Notes: generated by a model from the letters alone, not told the origin. Shown: positions 53,201 to 62,154, counted from the stretch's first letter. The stretch is DNA of 64,000 bases from Thiodiazotropha sp050291245 (GCA_050291245.1 JBNKJP010000001.1:30706-94705), one strand, 5' to 3'. Numbers and translations: made by a program.

Positions 53201-54148
53201 CAGTCCCAACCCCCAGCCGGCGGAACGTTTTTCGAGTCGCAGTTGGGTGCTCAGCTCGGACAATTCGAAAGGTACGGCGTCATCCGGCCCGAACAACCGC
53301 ACCTGGCGCAACGCCCCAGTGCCTTCGAGGTGTTGCAACAGGCCCCCCGCCAGTTCCCCCCAGACCTCGAGACCGGCATTGGCCTGCTCGACCCGGTAAC
53401 CGGTAGGCAGCCAGTCCGCGAGCCGGCCACCCAGTTGCAGATTTTCCGCCTTGAAATAGAAGGCTCCCGTCATGGCCCAGGAGGTGGATTCCGGTTGTCG
53501 CAGGTCGGCCACCAGGCGAATCCGCTGCGCGCCCTTGTTCCCAATGACACTGCTGACCGAGAGCTGGTGTCGCAATCCGTCGTTGACCAGGTCGACGACC
53601 ACACCGGTCAGGTGCAGGGGCGGGCGCCCCGGCGTCGGCCCGCTCAACAAAATCTCCGTATCCTGCAGGCGCAGGTGATTCTGCCCCAGCAGAAGATCGG
53701 TGACCGCGCCGGTCTCGCTCCTGCTGGATGGACCGAAGCCATAGAGAGTGAAACTGCCGTCCGCATGGTGTCTGGCCTTGAGCCGGGTACCCACCAGGCG
53801 CCCGTCCCCCAACTGCAGCGCTCCGCTCAACAGGGATTTCAGCAGACGTACCGTGATGTACACCTGGGGCACGGTCAGTCGTGGCGCACCGGTCTGCGGA
53901 TCCAGGGCGCTGACATCGGTCAGCTTCAGGGTCAGGTGGGTCCCCTTGATCTCCGCGCCAATGGTGCCGATGCGCAACGGCAGGCCCGCCTTGGCCTCCA
54001 CCACCCGTTCAATCTCCCCGCGATAGGGAGAGAGGTCGATGTGCGGAAGCGCATATCGCATCACGCTCAGCAGCACGGCGAGCAGGATCACCAGCCAGGC
54101 CAGCAGCTGCCAGAACTTGGTGTGCAGGTATGTTGCAATGTGCATCAT
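50264..54148 (-). CDS. yhdP: YhdP-family AsmA-like envelope protein
   Basis: 1294 residues, the usual size of YhdP (about 1270). One N-terminal membrane helix (FWQLLAWLVILLAVLLSVMRY, about residues 12-32) is followed by a very long periplasmic beta-rich chain of AsmA/TIGR02099 type. A DUF3971-like start and an AsmA_2-like end (SVDIRGRTGLSSRTYDQRVVV) are visible. YhdP forms a bridge that carries phospholipids to the outer membrane. The gene follows rng by 28 bp, as in many relatives. Confidence 0.92.
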   Translation of the reverse strand: MMHIATYLHTKFWQLLAWLVILLAVLLSVMRYALPHIDLSPYRGEIERVVEAKAGLPLRIGTIGAEIKGTHLTLKLTDVSALDPQTGAPRLTVPQVYITVRLLKSLLSGALQLGDGRLVGTRLKARHHADGSFTLYGFGPSSRSETGAVTDLLLGQNHLRLQDTEILLSGPTPGRPPLHLTGVVVDLVNDGLRHQLSVSSVIGNKGAQRIRLVADLRQPESTSWAMTGAFYFKAENLQLGGRLADWLPTGYRVEQANAGLEVWGELAGGLLQHLEGTGALRQVRLFGPDDAVPFELSELSTQLRLEKRSAGWGLGLDRFSISRPAEVWPVGHLDLAWWAASPDDKGLHLQADYLALKGLYDFLSILHLPEAEWHTALMALEPQGDVRRLDLLWQHSGDSGFDWNLRAEVENYASKPWHSLPGIRGVRLAIDGSQSGGWMKLQSKQMELDYAQLFRQPLYADSMQGDFLWHFDPAQGLRLQSERVAMSNPDLHTLSRVDVTIPLSGQDLFVDIQTDFWDGRGASKSDYLPVSVMPHDLVEWIDNSVVDGHVTTGSFLLYGPVNHFPFKHQEGRFEVLFGLEDMLLDYLPGWPELSKAEAEVHFINNGLGMWLKQGRMLSSELRDVSLRIDQLRHPTPLQIKGQAQGPFKDLMAILGDTPLRKDFKPFVEAVSVAGDIRTRLDLAIPLEHGRGSLKVNGELALEQAEMTVRKIDLPIRALEGVLAFDLNGIQGKNIRANLMDRPLRFDLIPVHRKGRDWTRITTRMALDMKRLSKQFPDWELDNFQGVGQADLALSIAHQSSAVPVRMDLETDLVGVAVALPDPLGKPADEPRRLDLGVDYLSDQSTELRVRYGQDTHALWRFYANHEKPWVAAIGFSQEPLSLDGIEGFHLSGAVERLDADEWIAWVSRQSSGSGQSLPRIGMDLRVDQLVALGSVCPNARFTYNNYADGYRVNLTSDTVQGSMQIPGDLSQRPILGRFDYLKLNLQELASTMTGQRTSATQPPETPDPRQVPAVNFSVERLYINDDPIGKGNLIWSKEQDGITINSLTLVGKNIDLSGQGYWHMTPRGQSTALNLQMQTPSLGDLQHELGLTTGIEQAPTQVKAELYWPTSPLEMGADKLYGSLWLKVGKGQVNNVDPGMGRLIGLFSLNALGKRLALDFSDLFSKGMAFDSIEGNFNLNDGEAYTTDLELRSTLASVDIRGRTGLSSRTYDQRVVVIPNVSATLPLVGALAINPSVGVALAVTQQLFGKQFDRIAMRTYEVTGSWDNPQFRQLGEVRDPNRKNVHMPELPGSE

Positions 54149-54176
54149 GGCGAGCGCGAGAGGGGGGCAGGACGGC

Positions 54177-55631
54177 TCAGATCAATACGACATCGTACTG
54201 TTCCTGGCTGTAGAGCTGTTCCGATTGGAGCTTGATGGGATGGCCGATGAACTGTTCCAGCTCGGCCAGATGGGTGGATTCCTCATCCAGCAGCCGGTCC
54301 ACCACCTCCTGGGAAGCCAGCACCAGCAGGGACTCCACGTCGAACTGGCGGGACTCACGCAGGATCTCGCGAAAGATCTCATAGCAGGTGGTCTCGGCGG
54401 TCTTCACCGAACCCCGCCCGAAACAGCAGGGACAGGGCTCGCAGAGCACATGCTCCAGAGACTCACGGATGCGTTTGCGGGTCATCTCCACCAGCCCCAG
54501 GGAGGAGACCTCGGTGATCTGGGTGCGGGCATGGTCGTGAGCCAGGCACTTCTCCAGGGCGCGCAGCACCTGGCGGCGGTGTTCCGGATCGAGCATGTCG
54601 ATGAAATCGATGATGATGATGCCCCCCAGATTGCGCAGCCGCAGCTGGCGGCAGATCGCCTGGGCCGCTTCCAGGTTGGTCTTGAAGATGGTCTCTTCCA
54701 GGTTGCGATGCCCCACGAAGGCGCCAGTGTTGACGTCGATGGTGGTCATCGCCTCGGTCTGGTCGATCACCAGGTGACCGCCGGACTTGAGCTGAACCTT
54801 GCGTTCCAGGGCCTTCTGAATCTCATCCTCCACGCCGTAGAGGTCGAACAGGGGCCGCTCCCCCGGATAGTACTCGATGCGGTGCTTGACGTCCGGGATA
54901 AACTTCTGGGCAAAGCTGATCGCCTTCTGGTGGGTCTCCTTGGAGTCGATTCGCACCTTCTCCACATCCGGGCCGACCAGGTCCCGCAGGGAGCGCAGTG
55001 GCAGGGAGAGATCCTCATGGATCAGTTCGATGCCCTTGGCGGTCTTGCTGCGGTCCTGAATCGAGGCCCACAGCCGCGCCAGGAAGCGCATATCCGCCTT
55101 CAGGGAGGACTCATCGACCCCTTCGGCGGCGGTTCGGGCGATGTAGCCGCCGCTGATCTCCCCGGTCTCCGCCACCTGACTGAGCAGCTCGCGCAGGCGC
55201 TGACGCTCGTCCTCCGCCTCGATCCGCTGAGAGATTCCCATGTTGCCGAGTGAAGGCATGAACACCAGGTGCCGGGAGGGGATCGAGATGTTGGTGGTGA
55301 GGCGGGCCCCCTTGGTACCGATGGGATCCTTGAGCACCTGGACGATAACGTACTGCCCCTCCCGCAGGAGTTCGTAGATATTGTCCGTGCGGGGCTTATC
55401 CGAGGTGTCCCCGATGTCCGATACGTGGAGAAATGCGGCCCGTTCCAGACCCACATCCACAAACGCGGCCTGCATCCCCGGAAGCACCCGGCAGACCTTG
55501 CCTTTATAGATGTTACCCACCAGACCGCGTTTGCCGGAGCGTTCGATGATAATCTCCTGCACCACCCCGTTTTCAATCACGGCCACGCGGGTTTCCGGCG
55601 GGGTGACATTGATCAGAATCTCTTCACTCAT
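54177..55631 (-). CDS. rng: ribonuclease G
   Basis: 484 residues, the length of RNase G (489 in E. coli). An S1 RNA-binding domain spans about residues 38-125 (GNIYKGKVCRVLPGMQAAFVDVG). Catalytic Asp residues lie in TTIDVNTGAFVG and IIIIDFIDMLDPEHR, and the zinc-link CxxC is in CEPCPCCFGRG. It processes 16S rRNA 5' ends and some mRNAs. The long C-terminal scaffold of RNase E is absent. It is part of the maf-rng-yhdP run. Confidence 0.94.
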   Translation of the reverse strand: MSEEILINVTPPETRVAVIENGVVQEIIIERSGKRGLVGNIYKGKVCRVLPGMQAAFVDVGLERAAFLHVSDIGDTSDKPRTDNIYELLREGQYVIVQVLKDPIGTKGARLTTNISIPSRHLVFMPSLGNMGISQRIEAEDERQRLRELLSQVAETGEISGGYIARTAAEGVDESSLKADMRFLARLWASIQDRSKTAKGIELIHEDLSLPLRSLRDLVGPDVEKVRIDSKETHQKAISFAQKFIPDVKHRIEYYPGERPLFDLYGVEDEIQKALERKVQLKSGGHLVIDQTEAMTTIDVNTGAFVGHRNLEETIFKTNLEAAQAICRQLRLRNLGGIIIIDFIDMLDPEHRRQVLRALEKCLAHDHARTQITEVSSLGLVEMTRKRIRESLEHVLCEPCPCCFGRGSVKTAETTCYEIFREILRESRQFDVESLLVLASQEVVDRLLDEESTHLAELEQFIGHPIKLQSEQLYSQEQYDVVLI

Positions 55632-55809
55632 CGCATTACATCTGGTTTTGGATTATGTTCCGTTGTTACTGGTCGCATGCCAAGATTCCTTTGAGTTGCT
55701 TACATAAACCGGCATGCGCGGGACGGGGCCGCCGTGTCCGCCCCGGATTCGCCGCCCTGAATTATGCATGCCCGGGCGGAGACTGGGAATGTGCAAATCG
55801 CCTAGTCGG

Positions 55810-56412
55810 TCATGGCCGATTGCCGACAACGCTATCGGCCAGGTTTAATAATTCGATACCGGACCGCTGAAGTAATTCCGCGGTTTCAAATAAAGGCAGC
55901 CCCATAACCCCGGAATAGCTCCCCTCCAGCCAGCGTACAAACTGCCCCCCCAGGCCCTGGATGGCGTACCCTCCCGCCTTATCCGCCGGTTCGCCGCTGG
56001 CCCAGTAGGCCGAGATCTCATCTGCGCTCAGGGCGCGAAAGGTGACCCGGCTGATGCTCAGACGGGTTTCGAACTGTTCCCGTCCCAGGGACACCGCCGA
56101 ATAGACCTCATGGGTCGCATCGGACAACTGATTGAGCATCCACACCCCCTGCTCCCGATCCTCGGGTTTCCCCAGGATCCGGCCGTGAATCACCACACAG
56201 GTATCGGCCGCGAGGACCGGCCGGGTCTGTTCGGCGGAAAGGGCCCGCGCACCCGCCCGGGCCTTTTCCAGGGCCAATCGCTGGGTGTAGCGTTCCGGAC
56301 ACTCATCGGGGAGGATGCCCTCATCCACCGCCACATCCAACACCTCGAAGGCGAGCCCGATCTGGGCCAACAGCTCCTGACGGCGGGGTGAGCGGGAGGC
56401 CAGATAGATCAA
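55810..56412 (-). CDS. maf: Maf-family nucleotide pyrophosphatase (YhdE type)
   Basis: 200 residues. The Maf motif LASRSPRRQELLAQIG opens the protein, and VLAADTCVVIHGRILGKPED and KAGGYAIQGLGGQFV complete the active site. YhdE-type members hydrolyse dTTP/UTP and modified nucleotides. The stop region overlaps no gene. It follows rlmH by 2 bp; the 178 bp towards rng hold no visible feature. Confidence 0.92.
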   Translation of the reverse strand: MIYLASRSPRRQELLAQIGLAFEVLDVAVDEGILPDECPERYTQRLALEKARAGARALSAEQTRPVLAADTCVVIHGRILGKPEDREQGVWMLNQLSDATHEVYSAVSLGREQFETRLSISRVTFRALSADEISAYWASGEPADKAGGYAIQGLGGQFVRWLEGSYSGVMGLPLFETAELLQRSGIELLNLADSVVGNRP

Positions 56413-56414
56413 CC

Positions 56415-56888
56415 TCAGTCCGCCCGGTGATAGGGATGGTTACGCAGCAGGCTCCAGGCCCGGTAGAGCTGCTCGGAAACCACCACCCGCACCAGCGGAT
56501 GGGGCAGAGTCAGGGGCGAGAGCGACCAGCGCATATCCGCCTGCTCAAGGCACTGCGCCGAGAGTCCCTCCGGACCACCGACCAGCAGGGCCAGATCCTG
56601 GCCACCGGCCAACCAGCCCTTGAGCTGATCGGCCAGTTGCTCGGTATTCCAGGCACGTCCCGGCACATCCAGCGCCACCACCCGACAACCCTTGGGGATC
56701 GCCTTGAGCATCCGCTCCCCCTCATCCTGAATCACCCGTTTCACATCCGCCTTGCGTCCCCGCTGCCCCGGGGGAATCTCCACCAGGCGCAGGCGGCACT
56801 CACCCACCAGCCGCCGGGCATACTCTTCATATCCCTCGACCACCCAGCGGGGCATCCGGTTACCAATCGAGATCAGGTAGATATTCAT
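56415..56888 (-). CDS. rlmH: 23S rRNA pseudouridine-1915 N3-methyltransferase
   Basis: 157 residues, the usual length. A SPOUT knot pattern shows as LLVGGPEGLS and SLSPLTLPHPLVRVVVSEQLYRAW...HPYHR at the C-terminus. RlmH methylates m3Psi1915 in helix 69 of 23S rRNA. It heads the rlmH-maf pair. rsfS and nadD, common upstream neighbours, are not seen: the next gene, rhlB, is divergent. Confidence 0.95.
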   Translation of the reverse strand: MNIYLISIGNRMPRWVVEGYEEYARRLVGECRLRLVEIPPGQRGRKADVKRVIQDEGERMLKAIPKGCRVVALDVPGRAWNTEQLADQLKGWLAGGQDLALLVGGPEGLSAQCLEQADMRWSLSPLTLPHPLVRVVVSEQLYRAWSLLRNHPYHRAD

Positions 56889-56988
56889 GCAGGGGATTGT
56901 ACGGGAATGTCGGGACCCTTTGGGGGACTTTTTTCAGAATCATCCCCAACATCGTAGTCGGGGCGTTTATCGGGTATGCTTGCGCGTC

Positions 56989-58344
56989 ATGACTGACAAA
57001 CACCTGACCAACACCCGTTTTAGCGACTTCGACCTGCACGAAAAAATCCTCCTTGGCATCCAGGAGGCCGGATTCGAATACTGCACCCCTATCCAGGCGG
57101 AAACCCTGCCCATCGGCCTGTCCGGACAGGACCTCGCCGGACAGGCGCAGACCGGAACCGGCAAGACCGCGGCCTTTCTGATCGCGGTACTGCATCACCT
57201 GCTGAAACAGCCACCGGACGAAGAACGCCGTCCCAACCAGCCCCTGAGCCTGATTCTCGCCCCCACCCGGGAGCTTGCGGTGCAGATCGATCGGGATGCC
57301 CAGGCGCTGGTTCGCCACACCGGCCTGAAGACCGTCGCGGTGTACGGCGGTACCGGCTACGACCAGCAGCGTAAGCAGATCGAAGCGGGGGTCGATATCC
57401 TTATCGGTACCCCGGGGCGGCTCATCGACTATTTCAAACAGCACATCTACGACCTGAAAAAGGTCCAGGTCGTGGTGCTCGACGAAGCCGACCGGATGTT
57501 CGACCTGGGTTTCATCAAGGACATCCGATTCCTGCTGCGGCGCTGCCCGCCCCCGGACCAGCGCCTCGGCATGCTGTTCTCGGCCACCCTCTCCTACCGG
57601 GTGAAGGAGCTGGCCTACGAGCATATGAACAACCCCCGGAGCATCGAAGTAGAACCCGAGCAGGTCACCGCGGAGAAGATCACCGAAACCTGTTATCTCA
57701 CCGCCAATGACGAGAAGATCCCGCTGCTGGTGGGACTCCTGAAAGGCCTGGAGAACGCCCGCAGTATCGTGTTCGTCAACACCAAGCGCACCGCCGACCG
57801 GGTCTGGGGCTACCTGCAGGGCAACGACATCAACACCGCGGTATTGTCCGGTGATGTTCCGCAAAAGAAGCGTCTCAGCCTGCTGAAGCGCTTTCAGGAC
57901 GGAGAATTGCCGGTGCTGGTCGCCACCGACGTGGCCGCCCGCGGCCTGCACATCCCGGACGTCACCCATGTCATCAACTACGACCTGCCGGAGGACGCGG
58001 AAGACTACGTCCACCGTATCGGTCGCACGGCTCGTGCCGGCGCCAGCGGCGTGGCGATCAGTTTCGCCTGTGAAACCTATGCCTTCTCGATGCCCGACAT
58101 CGAAACCTATGTGGGACACCCCATCCCGGCCCAGACCGTGACAGCGGATTTGCTCGCCGAGGTTGACCCCAAGAGCCGCGTCTATCCGGAAAAAGGCAGC
58201 CGCCAGCCACACCACAAGGAGGGGCACAAGGGCCACGGCAAGGGGCATCATCACAAGGGGCACAAACCCAAGGGCGAAGGCGAAGGCAAGAAGCGCCGCC
58301 GCCGACGGCGGGGTCCCAAACCGCCCCAGCCCCAAAGTGACTAG
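56989..58344 (+). CDS. rhlB: DEAD-box RNA helicase RhlB
   Basis: 451 residues from ATG 56989 (MTDKHLTNTRF). Complete helicase motifs are present: Q-motif FEYCTPIQAE, AQTGTGKTAAF, PTRELA, VVLDEADRMFDLGF, SATL, and HRIGRTARAG. The tail after about residue 405 is a low-complexity basic stretch rich in His, Lys, Gly and Arg (with an Arg run), as in RhlB, and probably binds RNA. RhlB works with the RNase E degradosome in enterics. The next gene starts 2 bp after the stop. Confidence 0.92.
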   Translation: MTDKHLTNTRFSDFDLHEKILLGIQEAGFEYCTPIQAETLPIGLSGQDLAGQAQTGTGKTAAFLIAVLHHLLKQPPDEERRPNQPLSLILAPTRELAVQIDRDAQALVRHTGLKTVAVYGGTGYDQQRKQIEAGVDILIGTPGRLIDYFKQHIYDLKKVQVVVLDEADRMFDLGFIKDIRFLLRRCPPPDQRLGMLFSATLSYRVKELAYEHMNNPRSIEVEPEQVTAEKITETCYLTANDEKIPLLVGLLKGLENARSIVFVNTKRTADRVWGYLQGNDINTAVLSGDVPQKKRLSLLKRFQDGELPVLVATDVAARGLHIPDVTHVINYDLPEDAEDYVHRIGRTARAGASGVAISFACETYAFSMPDIETYVGHPIPAQTVTADLLAEVDPKSRVYPEKGSRQPHHKEGHKGHGKGHHHKGHKPKGEGEGKKRRRRRRGPKPPQPQSD

Positions 58345-58346
58345 CC

Positions 58347-58709
58347 ATGGACAGTAAGTGCCAGCGCTGCACGAACTCGAAATGCTGCACCTATATGACC
58401 GAGGCGATCGGTGAGGCCCCACGCTCCAAAAGTGACTTCGAACACCTGCTGTGGCAGGTTTCCCATGAAGGGGTCGAGGTCTACAAGGACGATGACGGCT
58501 GGTTTCTGCTGGTCAAGGGTCACTGCGAACACCTGCAACCCAACGGAGGTTGCGGCATCTATGACACGCGCCCCCAGATCTGCCGGGACTATGAAAACGA
58601 CTGGTGCGAGTTCGACGCCCCCGCCGAAGAAAGCTTCGAACTCTACTTCCGCGACTATGCGGAGTTACTGACCTATTGCAAACGCCGCTTCAAAAGCTGG
58701 GGCCGTTAA
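58347..58709 (+). CDS. YkgJ-family cysteine-cluster protein
   Basis: 120 residues with the CxxCxxxxCC start (CQRCTNSKCC) and later CEHL, CGIYDTRPQICRDY and WCEF, eight or nine cysteines in all. This is the YkgJ/CxxCxxCC pattern thought to hold zinc or an Fe-S cluster. Function is unknown. It directly follows rhlB (2-bp gap), so it may be co-transcribed with the helicase. Confidence 0.85.
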   Translation: MDSKCQRCTNSKCCTYMTEAIGEAPRSKSDFEHLLWQVSHEGVEVYKDDDGWFLLVKGHCEHLQPNGGCGIYDTRPQICRDYENDWCEFDAPAEESFELYFRDYAELLTYCKRRFKSWGR

Positions 58710-58822
58710 ACCCATCTCCCCCGAAGCCGAATGGAGCTCTGTGTAATCCGGGAGGATATGCCGGGCCCCGCTCCCAGATTCCGCTGAGCTTCATCGGGCT
58801 ACCTGTTACAGTGGCGCTACTA

Positions 58823-59353
58823 CTACACTAACAGGCCCTGACGGTATCGTTCCTGGAGTTCACGGATCGCATAACGAATGGAATCCAGGCCGATCTCATT
58901 GAGATCTACCTGATCGAGCCCGATCCAGACACCTCCGGCCACGTCATCATCGACAGAAATCTTCGGCTTACTCTCAAGCTCCACGAGAAAGAAGGCGTCG
59001 GCCGTAAGGTAGGTGATACCCGCAAATTCGTAACGATTGGGAAATGAGAACAGGTAACGCCATTCGCTACTATCCACGACCAGGCCCAGTTCCTCTTCAA
59101 CCTCCCGGGTCAAGGCCTGTTCCAAGGTCTCGTGATAATCAACAAAGCCCCCCGGAAGATCCAGCATGCCCTGAGCGGGCTCATGCTTTCTCAGCGCCAG
59201 AAGAATCTCTCGGTCACACAATAGAATGGCCGCCACTGCGGCGGCCATATTATGATAATAAATAAACCCGCAAACCCCACACGCCCATCGCTTGCCTTCG
59301 CTCCAGGTCAATCCCTTACGTCCGCACTGAGGGCAATAGTGAAAAGGGTTCAT
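58823..59353 (-). CDS. Nudix hydrolase with zinc ribbon, second copy
   Basis: 176 residues. The N-terminal zinc ribbon is YCPQCG...ACGVCGF. The Nudix box GGFVDYHETLEQALTREVEEELGL is complete (Gx5Ex7REUxEE). The architecture is the same as in the gene at 1003-1572, but the two sequences are clearly different. Its start overlaps the stop of the MliC-like gene by 4 bp (ATGA), so translation is likely coupled. The substrate is unknown. Confidence 0.86.
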   Translation of the reverse strand: MNPFHYCPQCGRKGLTWSEGKRWACGVCGFIYYHNMAAAVAAILLCDREILLALRKHEPAQGMLDLPGGFVDYHETLEQALTREVEEELGLVVDSSEWRYLFSFPNRYEFAGITYLTADAFFLVELESKPKISVDDDVAGGVWIGLDQVDLNEIGLDSIRYAIRELQERYRQGLLV

Positions 59354-59661
59354 CGGGCTTGGCAGCGTAGCGGTATCATTCTTCCGATCTCCACCACGAG
59401 TTCATTGCCCTTGCCGCGAATGGTGCTGGGTCCGCTGCTGTAGAGAAAGCCGGATCCGCTCGGTTCCTGTTGAAGCTCGATACTCTCATCCCGATACAGC
59501 AATTCGGCCATCTGTCGATCGGACAGGAAACGCACGGAAAGCGATTCACCGTTGGTACAGTCGTAGATCGCCAGCCTGTCGCGCTCCTCGTCCACACCAG
59601 CGGATGATGCACATCCGGATATTGCCCAAGACAGGGTAAGTCCCACCAATAATTTATTCAT
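59350..59661 (-). CDS. MliC-like lipoprotein (possible c-type lysozyme inhibitor)
   Basis: 103 residues. A lipobox signal (LTLSWAISGC, Cys at residue 17) marks a lipoprotein, presumably lipidated by Lgt (14223-15053). The mature part has the MliC pattern YDCTNGESLSVRFL, then SGSGFLYSSGP and a final Cys (IPLRCQ). The two Cys likely form the disulfide of that fold. MliC proteins block host c-type lysozyme. The family call rests on short motifs and could be wrong. It is translationally linked to the Nudix gene downstream. Confidence 0.65.
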   Translation of the reverse strand: MNKLLVGLTLSWAISGCASSAGVDEERDRLAIYDCTNGESLSVRFLSDRQMAELLYRDESIELQQEPSGSGFLYSSGPSTIRGKGNELVVEIGRMIPLRCQAR

Positions 59662-59824
59662 ATACTTTAGATCCTATGCACGCTTTCACACCACATATCC
59701 TGTATACGGTTTCAGCGCCCCCCATACCCGGCGCAAGAATCGGGTGGTACAACCACCACCGGTGTGGATAAGATTCCAACCTACTCACCACAACCGGTAA
59801 CGCATCTGTTCCCGGCGGGGATCC

Positions 59825-60661
59825 ATGGCCGATACCTATACAACCATCGCACACGCCATCAGCTACATCCGTCAACAGGCATTTCGTCAGCCCTCCCTGG
59901 CAGAAATCGCCGAAGCAGTCGGTTTGAGCGAATACCATCTGCAACGCACCTTTCGCGCCTGGGCCGGGGTCTCCCCCAAACGATTTCTGCAATTCCTGAC
60001 CAAGGAGTACGCCCTGTCACGCCTGCGCGAATCCGGGGATCTGCTTAACCTCAGTCTCGACATCGGTCTCTCCGGACCCGGCCGGCTGCATGACCTGATG
60101 GTCACCTGCGAGGCCATGACCCCGGGGGAGATCCGACGTGGCGGCGCAGGCATGAGTGTCGAATTCGCACAGGTGACATCACCCTTCGGGCCGGCACTGA
60201 TCGCCTGGAGCAATCGGGGCATCTGCCACCTGTCCTTCCATGAAACAGCCGAGCTTCCCGTCCTGGCCCTGCTTGCGGAATCCTGGCCCCACGCCCGGTT
60301 CGTGCCCAATCCATCCGAAGCGCTACGCCTCATGGACCGCATCTTTCCACCCCAACCCGCCAATCAGCGAATCCATCTGCTACTCAAGGGCAGCAATTTT
60401 CAAATCAAGGTCTGGGAGGCCCTTCTGGGCATAGGCTCATCTCAGATTGCCTCCTACGGTACCCTGGCCCGACTGGCCGGACAACCCAAGGCTCAGCGTA
60501 GCGTCGGTACAGCCCTGGCAGCCAACAGGCTGGCCTATCTGATCCCCTGTCATCGGGTGATTCGAGGTACGGGAGAGACCGGCACATACCACTGGGGCAG
60601 TACCAGAAAACTCGCCATACTCGCCTGGGAAGCGGCCCAGGCGGACATCACAAAGCCTTAA
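59825..60661 (+). CDS. AraC-type HTH fused to O6-methylguanine-DNA methyltransferase (Ada-like)
   Basis: 278 residues. An AraC-family HTH (about residues 5-100: PSLAEIAEAVGLSEYHLQRTFRAWAGVSPKRF) precedes a methyltransferase domain (about 105-275) with active site PCHRV (Cys about 239) and the Asn-containing NRLAYLIPCHRVIRGTGETG. The N-terminal zinc/Ada domain that accepts methyl groups from phosphotriesters in E. coli Ada is missing. It probably repairs O6-alkylguanine and may act as a regulator, but it cannot sense methylphosphotriesters in the Ada way. It is a single gene. Confidence 0.88.
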   Translation: MADTYTTIAHAISYIRQQAFRQPSLAEIAEAVGLSEYHLQRTFRAWAGVSPKRFLQFLTKEYALSRLRESGDLLNLSLDIGLSGPGRLHDLMVTCEAMTPGEIRRGGAGMSVEFAQVTSPFGPALIAWSNRGICHLSFHETAELPVLALLAESWPHARFVPNPSEALRLMDRIFPPQPANQRIHLLLKGSNFQIKVWEALLGIGSSQIASYGTLARLAGQPKAQRSVGTALAANRLAYLIPCHRVIRGTGETGTYHWGSTRKLAILAWEAAQADITKP

Positions 60662-60770
60662 TCCACGGGCTTGTCACTGCCTTGGCCCGGTGGGTTGTCG
60701 ATGATACCATCCCCTCGATTGACACTTTTTGGACAAACAAAGGAATTGGAATACACGAATGGAGGCTATC

Positions 60771-61706
60771 ATGAAACCCGGTATCATCAGACTTGCGTTG
60801 CTCCTGCTAACCCTGACCCTGAGTGGCGGATTACGGGCATTGGAGCGCATTCCCGGCACTCAAATCGCACTTGACCCGCCCTCGGGATTCGAACCCTCGA
60901 CCCGCTTCAGCGGATACCAGCATGGGACCTCCAACTCGTCGCTCATGGTGAGCGAGTTACCCCTGCCCTACTCAAAGGCCCTGGAAGGCTTCTCAGCAAA
61001 GGGGCTGGCTGCCCATGGCATGACCCTGCTCGACAAACAGGAGGTCAGGCTCGGGGATCAACCGGCAACGCTGTATCGCGTCAGCCAGGGGGCTTCCGGC
61101 GTTCTTTTCTACAAATGGTTGTTACTCTTTGGCAACGAGCAGGTCACCGAGATGGTGGTGGCCATCTTTCCTGAGCAAGCGGACAAGGAATGGTCGGACC
61201 CTCTGAAACAGGTGTTGCTGAACACGCGATGGCAACAGGATGTGAAACCGGATGTCTTCGAGGGATTGGGCTATCACATCCAGGAATCGGGGGATCTCAA
61301 GATCGCCACGAAAATCAGTACCACCCTGTTGCTGACCCGCAACGGAATCACCCCGAAGGCGCCGAACGACGATCCCTATCTTGCGATCACCCCCTCGTTT
61401 GATCCGCATTGGCAGAAACCGCAAGATACCCTGGTCTTTACTCGGAACCGCCTGCAACAGATGGAAAATCTGTGCATCGAACCGCAAATATCCCATGAGG
61501 AGTCAGTCAGTTTAGACCGTCTGAAGGGTTATCAATTACAGGCAACCTGCAAGGATCAGCGTAGCGGCGAGCTATTAGCCGTGCTACACACCATGATCTT
61601 TTCCGATGAGGGGTACTATCTGTTCCTGGCGGTCACCCGGGATACGGACAAGGCCGCCTACGCCCCGGTATTCCAAAAAATCATACACAGTTTCAAACGC
61701 GGTTGA
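60771..61706 (+). CDS. exported protein of unknown function
   Basis: 311 residues from ATG 60771, preceded by GGAGG (5-bp spacing). A signal peptide (MKPGIIRLALLLLTLTLSGG) is likely cut near LRALERIP. The mature chain is alternating hydrophobic/polar with two similar halves (RIPGTQIALDPPSGFEPS...; FDPHWQKPQDTLVF...). No known domain was recognised. A GC-rich hairpin (CCGGCATCC / GGATGCCGG) lies about 190 bp downstream. Confidence 0.72.
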   Translation: MKPGIIRLALLLLTLTLSGGLRALERIPGTQIALDPPSGFEPSTRFSGYQHGTSNSSLMVSELPLPYSKALEGFSAKGLAAHGMTLLDKQEVRLGDQPATLYRVSQGASGVLFYKWLLLFGNEQVTEMVVAIFPEQADKEWSDPLKQVLLNTRWQQDVKPDVFEGLGYHIQESGDLKIATKISTTLLLTRNGITPKAPNDDPYLAITPSFDPHWQKPQDTLVFTRNRLQQMENLCIEPQISHEESVSLDRLKGYQLQATCKDQRSGELLAVLHTMIFSDEGYYLFLAVTRDTDKAAYAPVFQKIIHSFKRG

Positions 61707-61732
61707 TCGCCAACCGGTTGTACGTTCATTTC

Positions 61733-61843
61733 CTTGTTCCCACGCTCTGAGTGGGAACACAGACTGGGGTCCGGTGGTCAACTTAAATCTTATCAATACC
61801 ACTTGGCTTAGGTATGCGTTCCCACGCAGAGCGTGGGAACGAG
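61733..61843. repeat. REPIN-like pair of inverted palindromes, copy 4
   Basis: Palindromes at 61736-61758 (arm B, ACAGACTGG inward) and 61817-61841 (arm A, GCATACCTAAGCC on the opposite strand) in inverted orientation. The spacer (TCAACTTAAATC, TATCAATACC) resembles those of copies 1 and 2. The remaining 310 bp before the peroxiredoxin gene show a GC-rich hairpin at about 61890-61915 and nothing else recognisable. Confidence 0.8.
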
Positions 61844-62154
61844 GCCCAAAGAATGAAATCCGGGAATGTCGTACCGTCAGGCAGTCTGGATCCCGGCATC
61901 CGCCGGGATGCCGGTGGTTTTTGGCTTAAGTTAGTGCCATTCGTGTCAGACTCAGGATTTCATCCCACTTCAATCACACTTGCAAGCAACGCAATACAGC
62001 CTATTGATTGACATTTATCAATTTGCGATACCTATCGACGTAAGCGTTACAAACGATTTCTATAACCCCCCGCGACTCCCTACCATGTGTCTCAAGTCAG
62101 GCGCCAACGCCAACCCAGAAAACTCAACCCAATCAAGACTTAGAGGTAAACACA

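Noticed and set aside
56860..58422. 520-codon minus-strand ORF opposite rhlB
   Set aside because: Antisense to a complete DEAD-box helicase with all motifs; no family features of its own.
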